From assembly GCF_007655135.1 (NCBI RefSeq), contig NC_045132.1, positions 1,860,001 to 1,924,000 on the forward strand: a DNA stretch of 64,000 bases. Direction: 5' to 3'. This document shows positions 57,137 to 64,000 of the stretch, in pieces. The first letter of the stretch is position 1. Every line of letters starts with the position of its first letter. The translations under genes and the position numbers were made by a program. The stretch is from Punica granatum (lineage: Eukaryota > Streptophyta > Magnoliopsida > Myrtales > Lythraceae). The notes below the pieces were generated by a model that ran no database searches, had not been told where the DNA came from, and saw only the letters and a list, made by a program, of their open reading frames with translations.

Positions 57137-58109
57137 ATGGCTCCAAAAGGGGAAAATATCATCGACTGGAGTGATGAAATGGAGTTAGCTTTCCTAAACG
57201 TAATACTTGAGAAGTTGAGAAGAACACACACTACAACATGGAAGACTAGTACTTGGAAGGAGATCACAGCTGAAATGATCAATCTATTTCCCGATAAGCA
57301 ACTGTGTTTGCAGAAGGTAAAGGACAAGCATCAAAGAATGAAGACAAATTTCACCCGATTTTCTGAAATAGTCAGGCATACAGGCGTCAGGTGGGATGCA
57401 GACACAAACACCATCACAGCCGACCCAGATGTTTGGGATATGTTTATAAAGGTACATGCTCGTTATTTTTTTGTTCGGCTTCTATTGTTGTTTTGAATGA
57501 ATTGTCACTGATCTCCTTCGAGCAATGTCGTACTTCTTCGTATAGAAGAATATGGCGTACAATACTTTCCGGAGCAAGGGCAGTAAGCACTACGATTTGC
57601 AGAAGCAACTGTTTAGTTCTTCAGTGGCTACCGGTGCTCTTCGCATATCCTCGACCGATCCACCTCCAACTTTAGAAGAAGAACGCTGGTTAAATGATGA
57701 ATTCTTATCTAGGGGGAAGGGAAAGCAGAAACAACATATCGATCTCGGAGAAGGCTCCGACGAGAGTGATGACTCCGTCCATATTGCAAAGCCCATTCTA
57801 ATCGAGTCTCGACGTCGAGTGTCAAAAAGAGCTCAAAGCAAGAGCTCATGAATGCAGGAGTGCATGGACATATTCAGGGAGAGTTTCACGAAGAAGCCAC
57901 AGGAGACCCCACCGTCGGCAAAGAGAGGCAAGTCGGTATCGAGCCTTGAGAAACCTGAGAAAAATAGCATCAAGGAAGCTCTCGAGGAGTTGGTTAAATT
58001 GGAATCGAGAATCCTTCACCCCTTGTTTGTGAAAGCGGACATAGCACTCCTTGATCCGGGAGTGCGGAGGCTTTTCATGTGGTTCAAGGAGGAGTCACGA
58101 ATGGAATGA
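57137..58109 (+). pseudogene. Myb/SANT-like protein of PIF/Harbinger type, broken by an in-frame stop
   Basis: Exon 1 (57137-57451) encodes a trihelix/Myb-like DNA-binding domain (Myb_DNA-bind_3 style): DWSDEMELAFLNVILEKLRR, then TWKEITAEMINLFPDKQLC, QKVKDKHQRMKTNF and the ending DPDVWDMFIK. Intron 57452-57545 is GT-AG and in phase. Exon 2 (57546-) continues with SDPPPTLEEE-like acidic linker text, meets TGA at 57849-57851, and resumes in the same frame to a second stop at 58107-58109 (SIKEALEELVKLESRI tail). Such proteins are the accessory ORF of PIF/Harbinger elements and also occur as host L10-interacting-MYB-like genes. The transposase remnant 260 bp downstream favours the element. Confidence 0.7.
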
Positions 58110-58371
58110 ATATTGCAGCTTCCTCATCCTTGAAGAATCCATGATCACATCTTACATTTTTTTTCCTGAAAAACAACATTGTTTTTTTGTTTGTTTTGAC
58201 TGAACTCGTATTGCTCATGTTTGTTCTGTGTGTTTGCTTATGCTGATGATTTTTTATTTTATGTGTGTGTTGCATGTTATTGGGTGATGATTATAATTGA
58301 GGTGTTTTCACTATTAACGACATATTCATGAACTTATTTCCACAGTTATAGGCGATCATCTGGCAAACAAT

Positions 58372-59004
58372 ATGTCTCGTAATGGCACGTCTTCAGGCAA
58401 TGACAATAACTCTAGAGACGACGAGAATGAACGTAGGCAACGTATGTTCTACTCCTTGAGTATTTGCTTATACATTTGCAATTTTCTATGAAATTGCAAG
58501 CCTAAATTAGTTAACTTTAATTTTCCTTTTGTTCTTTGCAGGACAATATTATGTTGTTAATGCATGGTTTTCAAATATACCGGGATATTTAGCTCTATAT
58601 AAGGGAGAACGGTATCACCAGAGCAATTTTCCTCGTTATAATCCGCCAATAACGAAAAAGAGCTATTCAACCAGCGTCATGCATCAATGCGTAATGTCAT
58701 CGAACGTTACTTCGGTATTTTGAAAAAGAGATTCGCCATACTGAGTTTAATGACGAACTTCATACCGTATACACAATGACAACTTGTCATTGCTTGTTTT
58801 GTTTTGCATAATTTTATACGCCGTAATAATTACCATAACATATTATTTCTGGAGTATGGCGATGCGTGGGCGGATTACGATGAATTTCCCAATCTGCCAC
58901 TACAAGAAGGAAATAGAGTAGATGTAGATATGAATAACGTCGAAATGAACGATGTACATGACCGTATCGCTACTCGATTATGGCTTGCAGAGAGAGGAGG
59001 GTGA
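58372..59004 (+). pseudogene. PIF/Harbinger transposase remnant (DDE_4 / HARBI1-like), internally deleted and frameshifted
   Basis: A possible first exon (58372-58441, MSRNGTSSGNDNNSRDDENE) ends at a GT. After an AG at 58540-58541 the sequence encodes QYYVVNAWFSNIPGYLALYK and GERYHQSNFPRY, the third part of a HARBI1-like catalytic domain. A frame change near 58660 leads to ELFNQRHASMRNVIERYFGI and KKRFAIL. A stop follows near 58788, then LVIACFVLHNFIRRN and a final frame ending at 59004. The first two thirds of the transposase, including the leading catalytic aspartates, are missing. It is inactive, but it shows that an autonomous-type PIF element once lay here. Confidence 0.8.
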
Positions 59005-59071
59005 TAACATGCACTTAGGTGTTGTATTAAACATTGTCTTAATTATTATTATGATGTGATAATGATAGTGT

Positions 59072-59215
59072 AAGCATTATATTAAATGAAATGAATATAA
59101 CGGAGGTCTTTGTTTATTTGACTAATAATGGGGCCCACTCTCAAGCATTATATTAAATGAAACGAATATAACGAGAGTCTTTATTTGTTTGACCAATAAT
59201 GGGATCCACCCTCAA
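59072..59215 (+). repeat. Two-copy tandem repeat of about 70 bp
   Basis: AAGCATTATATTAAATGAAA(T/C)GAATATAACG begins at about 59073 and 59143, each followed by a GTCTTT(G/A)TTT(A/G)TTTGAC(T/C)AATAATGGG block. It lies just after the transposase remnant and may be a subterminal repeat of that element. Confidence 0.8.
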
Positions 59216-59675
59216 GCTTATTTAAATATATTTTTGTCTTTTCTGTAATTGAGTTGAGTTGAGTTGAACATTGTTTAAAATTAAAATAGTTCGGTACACC
59301 TAGTGCAAGTTGATGCCATAGTGAATATTAATTTCAGTCAATTGATTTCGGCTAATAATTTGAGAATACTATTACAAGTAACGTACTAATGAAAAGGAAA
59401 CCTTATTGAACCCAAGCCTTCTGTTCCATACAGATAGAGGAGTAGGGGTACTACCAGTCAAAACGAAACACGCCTTACAAGCCTCGGACAGGAATTAATG
59501 TGTCTTGAAAGGAAAATCGGAATGAAGAAAAACTCCTTTTGAGATTTGTGATGTGATCCTTCCTTTGCATTACTGACATAGATGTACTCCTAACGAAGAA
59601 AGTGACCCTCCCCCCGGTTTTCTGAGTTGACGGCAAAATTGAGCGAAGAGAGTTTGGCGATCGGACTGGCGCTGT

Positions 59676-61475
59676 TTATTTCCCGAAGAAGTGGTGCATT
59701 GGCTTCTCCGTTTCGTCTTCCTTCCCAGTAGTTATTTGACCGCTAGATCGTGGTCTGAAATCAGTACCCAAAACAAACCATTGCTCCTGCTCATTTTGGT
59801 ACTCTTGTTGATGAGATGACTCAATCTTGACTGGGGCTTGGCCCCGAGAAACGGGGTGGTGACCGCCTTTGTAGGAGCATTGGGATGAAATTCCATCATC
59901 AGTTCTTGAGGATTCCGGGACAAAAGCTCTCTGCGCACTCGTTGGGCCAGGATAATACCTGCGTTTAGTAAAAGATTCAGAATTTAAAACTTTACATGTG
60001 GTCTAGCTATATGCGCGCACATACATGCATATATATATATATATGTGGTGTATCACCAAAGGTGACTAATTCAGTTCCGAAGTCAGGACACACACACACC
60101 AAAGGTGACTGATCGATCCAGTTAGGAAGACCAGGGGTGCCGTGTTGGAAAACCTAACGACATATGTAATTATGTAATGGATATGCAAGTGATAATAATT
60201 TCTATGGATCATAATAAAATTAGTTTCTATCAACATCTTATTACACCATAATTAACACGGGTTAACAAATTTATATATATTTTGAAAAAAGGGGAAAACC
60301 AAGAATATTTCCGCTTACGGCACACAAACCTGAAGTTGCCTTTCTCATCCCCAGGATCGATGAATAGGGGATGAGTAATAACGTCCTGTGGAGGAGTTGA
60401 TTCTGATAAGGTAGAACCCGGTTGCGAGGATTGATATGAAGAAGAGGAAGAAGAATCATCAGCTGCCACGAAGAATGGATGAAGCAGTTGAGAATTGGAG
60501 TAGCTGTAATTTGTCTGTGAACTCGGCAGGATGTTGGCGGCTCCCGTGGCGATGGCTGGAGGAGGCGGCTGTTTCGAAGAAGCAGCTTCCACAGACTTTC
60601 TTGAACGGTTCTTGCCTCGGTGCATGTGCTTCTCGCAATACTTAGAGTCGAGGCAAGCCTCCCTCGAGCACCTCCATTTCTTCCCATCAGTTCTCCTGCA
60701 CCTCCCCGGTTCCGGCTCCGGTTTCCTCGTATTGACGCCCATCTGAAAACAACCCCAACCCACTATCCAAAAGATGAATTAACACAAAACTAGAAAATTG
60801 GCTCCATAGCACGAAAGCTTGTTTTAGAAAATAACGATTTTGGATATACAATGCATCACACTGTTATCTGACAAGGTTAACCTTTTTATGGCAGACAGTT
60901 GTTGTCATATCAATTTCTCACAATACTGAGCACTTTCCCAGGTTTATGTATAGTGATGTGTTCTTCCATGAAAGTATTAAAATCATGGTTTAACGCATAT
61001 TTTCTTCCATGTTTTAGAGCTAACAGTTACAACCATCTCGGAATCTCGGAATACTCTATATAAACAGAAAAACACGAACAGTTTTCCAGATGGATAGCAA
61101 TTATAGAGTGAGGTATTGACCTGTTCCATAAAATTAGTATGAAAAACACGGTTTGGTGCATATTTCACGGACGAGAAGACCCGAAATTCAAATGGAAAAA
61201 CGTTCGGCGAGAGGATAATTCATCGACTGGAGATGCTTACTGGCAGGTTGTGGAGTGACTGAAGGAACTGGATATTGCATTAGGCTTGTCCTGAGAGTGG
61301 AGATGAGATCAGGAGGGACAGGGAGACCTGAGACTATGTACTTGTAAATGTGGGCCTGAGTCTCAAGCTCATGCCATTGATTTGCTGTGAAAGGAGAATA
61401 ATAATAATTAGGGCTTATGCTTTGCCTGCTGCTGCTGCTGATCATTCCTCCTCCACTTGTGCTTGAAGTAGCCAT
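59676..61475 (-). CDS. GRF: GROWTH-REGULATING FACTOR, GRF5/6 type, three exons, 316 residues
   Basis: Plant-specific nuclear transcription factor that promotes cell proliferation in leaves together with GIF co-activators. Exon 1, 61475-61241, holds the QLQ domain ([22 protein letters not shown]3LX2Q pattern, about residues 28-58), which binds GIF. Exon 2, 60762-60330, holds the WRC domain ([20 protein letters not shown], with nuclear signal and zinc-binding C3H, about 93-137) and the miR396 site. Exon 3, 59958-59676, ends QWFVLGTDF...HHFFGK. Junctions are GT-AG and phases fit (total 951 nt). GWGCFQMG before WRC and the FVLGTDF...HHFFG tail resemble Arabidopsis GRF5. The protein stops right after HHFFGK, so it is shorter than GRF5 (about 397). 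A further exon cannot be excluded. ATG 61475 is the first in-frame ATG; the upstream open codons lack one. Confidence 0.92.
60587..60607 (-). promoter_or_regulatory. miR396 target site in the GRF coding sequence
   Basis: On the minus strand the site reads GTTCAAGAAAG then T then CTGTGGAA, within codons for RSRKSVE at the end of the WRC domain. The usual GRF site carries an extra C at this bulge; here it is T. Every base that pairs with miR396 (UUCCACAGCUUUCUUGAAC) is retained in this alignment, so post-transcriptional repression by miR396 is expected. The change converts the usual RSRKPVE to RSRKSVE. Confidence 0.88.
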
Positions 61476-61652
61476 TGAATTAATTTCCTCGGAAACAAGA
61501 ACTACACAGACAGAGGTTTTTATGCCTTTGCTGGTTGGGGTGATAGGTGTTTGAAGGGAAGCACAATATGATGTGTGTGTTGATGGGAGAGTTTGAATGA
61601 GTACGGTATGTTCGAGATATATGTTCTCTCTCACGTACCGGCAAGAACTCAC

Positions 61653-62855
61653 GAGATCAACTGTTTATTCTTCTGTGATTTTTATTTTAGTCAGTAAAAA
61701 CTCGATCGATATGTTATCAAGAAAGATATATCGAGTAATGCGAAAAGACATTATACTTCTTTGAGTTCCCTTATTATTTCGAACGCACGGGTTAGCTATC
61801 TTCTCGAACATCCAAAGTCATACTTCAAGAAAAAAAAAATTATGAGCAATACTGATTATGTTTCGTGGAGCAGAAACTCTTCAATGAATTAGTGAGCCGT
61901 ATAAAAACTGAAGCTCTTGTTGTCACTAACGGTATCACGTATGCACCATTGGATGGGGCCTCCCTCCTTTGTTTAGCGGGGAGCCACTTCTCCCATCCAA
62001 CCGTGACGGGGCCTCCCGGACCGCCCTTTGGACGGATGGTAAGATTTTCTACAGCAAACCTCGTAGTAATTAATATCTACGAACTCTTCAAAAATTTAAA
62101 TAAATCTGGAGAAATTGTATGGTTGGCACTATGTCACTGTAACGTAATTAAGTGATACGTTTTATAATAAACTGTGCTACTTCTTATTCAAATGCATGAT
62201 ATATACTTGTATAACATTTTGAAAATTCTGGCAGTACGACATCGATCTTCTTATGGAATAAACCAAATGTTATGGTGACATATTTATAAAAATTCAAAAC
62301 TAAATATGTAGGAAATGTTAGTTAACAAATGCAAAAATCATGTTTCTTCTTCTGCCTCATATTTTGTCGGTTTCGTGGCCGCAGCAGGATTTGACAAACT
62401 TGTCAGAAATCCGAAAGCAAATGTACAGAAAAAGTCATTGAATACAGACACTTGGATGCACTGTTTCCACATCATGGGGTTTATGGAAATGTGAGCAGGA
62501 CCCTTTCCTGGTCATTATTGTTGATGAGGTACAGAAATTTATTAGATCCCTCTCACCATACAGTGGATGGGGAATTTGTACTTTGTATCACCTCCTACTC
62601 CTTTCCGTTATCTTTTTGGTACTGGATAAATGATGTGGTCTAGTATTTTTACAGTGAAACCATTATATGCCCTATTAATTATCGCACGACATTAAATTTG
62701 GCCAGAATCATAAGGTGCTGCATTGCAGATACAGTTTTTCTAAATGAGCGAAATTCGTCCAAATGCACTATATCTCATGATTATCTGATTTGCTTTTGAA
62801 AAGTCCGAGACTTGTCCCTAGATAATACGAGGAATTGCAGAATATTGTACATAGC

Positions 62856-62886
<31 letters not shown>

Positions 62887-63699
62887 TTTCTCTCTCTTTT
62901 TCATTATTGATTATGGATAACGAATTCAATTTCATAGTTTGTCTTTTGTAAGGATATTTTTTGAGGGGAACATTAAACTTATATATATGTTCGACGTATG
63001 GAAAAACATATGTTAAAGGAAAAAAAAAGGTCAAAAAGGTTTTTTTTTTAAATAGGAGATGCACGTTATGCTAATACAAGAATGGAAAATAAAACGAAAT
63101 AAATGATTACATGAATCTCACCGATGAGGGATGGAGCTCAAAACCTCTTTATTCTGAGTGGATGTATCATGCTATCACATTACAATTCATTTTTTCTTTG
63201 ATAATTTTTTTATTTAGTATAAGAAAGCAACGAGGCATTGTTTTTTTCTAAAACTACACAAGATAAATCCTTACAAAAACAAAAATATACATGCACATGT
63301 ATAGCTTGAAAGAGATTTTCATAGTTCCTTGTTGTAGGAATTCAAATGGCTAGATGAGAACGCGTACTGTAGTTTGGTTTCGATGTATCATCTCAATATT
63401 CATCAGCCTGCACCTCTTATGTATGTCGGGCCAATCTCAGCCTGCTCATACACATATATGTGTGGCTTGATTCAATCTCTATCAAAGAGCATCTATCAGT
63501 TAATTAGTTTATCGATCATGCATGGTGGTGACGGACGTAACTTATTATTAGCCTCGGTGATATGGCAGAGGAAGTGATAAATCGGTACCTCGAGAAAAAT
63601 AAGTTCTGACGGGTCTATCTCAAGAGAAACGGCCTCCGGAGCACAACTCACTGCCTTTGGCTGTGAAAAGACCAAATTTAAGTCGAATTCCATCGTTTA
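61653..63699. other. Intergenic DNA upstream of the GRF gene, no gene identified
   Basis: The GRF promoter and 5' leader must lie at its left side. A (TTTC)n run lies at about 62855-62890. Open frames at 61865-62155, 62452-62643 and 63374-63577 have no recognisable motif. Sequence around 61970-62040 is GC-rich but gives no domain. Confidence 0.45.
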
Positions 63700-64000
63700 G
63701 GGTCTCAAACAGGCAATTTTATATTATTTGGGCGTTTTTACAATTTTAGAAATAGTTTATTTTAGAGAATATTTTTATTTTCTTCGTTATAATTTCTTTT
63801 TTCTATTTAAGCGATGTAAGCCTAGGCTAAAAGCAGTTATTTTTTGATTATCAATAAAGTTTTGAAACTACTGTGCTCTTTCGCTCATTCTCGGATTCGA
63901 TTCGAGTTTGATGCCGATTTCCTAGGAATTCGAAGAATCAATAGGAGATTGAAGGTCGTAGTTTCGGTATTCTGTGGAATCAACGGATCTGTAGCAGTTG
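63700..64000 (+). repeat. Possible LTR fragment at the window edge
   Basis: CTATTTAAGCGATGTAAGCC (TATA-like start region) is followed about 45 bases later by ATCAATAAAGTTTTGAAACT and CTCTTTCGCTCATTCTCGG. This TATA / AATAAA / pyrimidine-rich order is typical of the U3-R-U5 transition of plant LTRs. No partner, PBS or coding sequence is visible before the window ends. Confidence 0.35.

Noticed and set aside
57852..58109. Separate 85-codon gene starting MQECMDIF
   Set aside because: It continues the frame of the Myb-like protein immediately after a TGA, so it is the distal part of a broken gene.
24716..61475. A functional AIL1-GRF growth-regulator cluster
   Set aside because: The two genes are about 30 kb apart, on opposite strands, with transposons and another gene between them. 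Shared biology alone does not make a cluster.
61476..61652. N-terminal extension of the GRF protein (59 open codons upstream)
   Set aside because: There is no in-frame ATG in that stretch, and family members begin shortly before the QLQ domain.
1..64000. CRISPR arrays, operons, bacterial promoters or rRNA genes
   Set aside because: The window is plant nuclear DNA; no regularly spaced short repeats with unique spacers and no rRNA sequence were seen.

Overview
This window is nuclear DNA from a flowering plant, most likely a eudicot. It is AT-rich, has intron-containing plant transcription-factor genes with GT-AG junctions, and holds plant-type Copia, Gypsy, LINE, SINE, PIF/Harbinger and Helitron-like sequences. 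I cannot name the species. Only three host genes look intact: an AINTEGUMENTA-LIKE 1 (AIL1) AP2-family gene (24716-29748, +, nine exons), a small secreted or membrane-anchored proline-rich glycoprotein gene (50851-51315, +, single exon) and a GROWTH-REGULATING FACTOR gene of the GRF5/6 type (59676-61475, -, three exons). A degraded host-like gene on the minus strand lies on either side of a young Copia element.

Layout. 1-8 kb: no host gene; two large foldback (long inverted repeat) elements at 1.9-2.5 and 4.5-6.2 kb and a Helitron-like element at about 7 kb. 8.5-15.3 kb: a minus-strand gene remnant split by a complete Ty1/copia retrotransposon (9180-14624, TSD AAAAG, LTRs differing at 2 of 702 positions, one unbroken 1331-codon gag-pol frame). 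15.5-24 kb: AT-rich repeats, a short Helitron, a SINE and a third foldback element. 24.7-29.7 kb: AIL1, with a 9-nt microexon, a tRNA-derived SINE in intron 5 and an inverted repeat in intron 4. 30-42 kb: SINE copies, a 245-bp tandem array and Helitron-like ends, but no gene. 42.5-47.4 kb: two degraded LINEs on opposite strands. 47.8-50.1 kb: a TIR element with TAA target duplication. 50.2-51.3 kb: the proline-rich gene, with upstream ORFs. 53.8-56.6 kb: an internally deleted Gypsy element (TSD ATTTG) whose LTRs contain the end of the pol reading frame. 57.1-59.0 kb: broken PIF/Harbinger genes (Myb/SANT-like ORF and transposase). 59.7-61.5 kb: the GRF gene with a miR396 site. 61.7-64 kb: no convincing gene; a possible LTR at the right edge.

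Function. AIL1 and GRF belong to families that sustain cell proliferation in meristems and young organs. They lie about 30 kb apart, with no sequence evidence of co-regulation. The rest of the window is mostly a record of transposition at very different ages, from a near-pristine Copia copy to LINE and PIF/Harbinger relics. I found no wholly new system. The points most worth checking are the Gypsy LTR that encodes the pol C-terminus, the Copia insertion into what looks like a splice-acceptor pyrimidine tract, the substituted bulge base in the GRF miR396 site, and a family of foldback elements.
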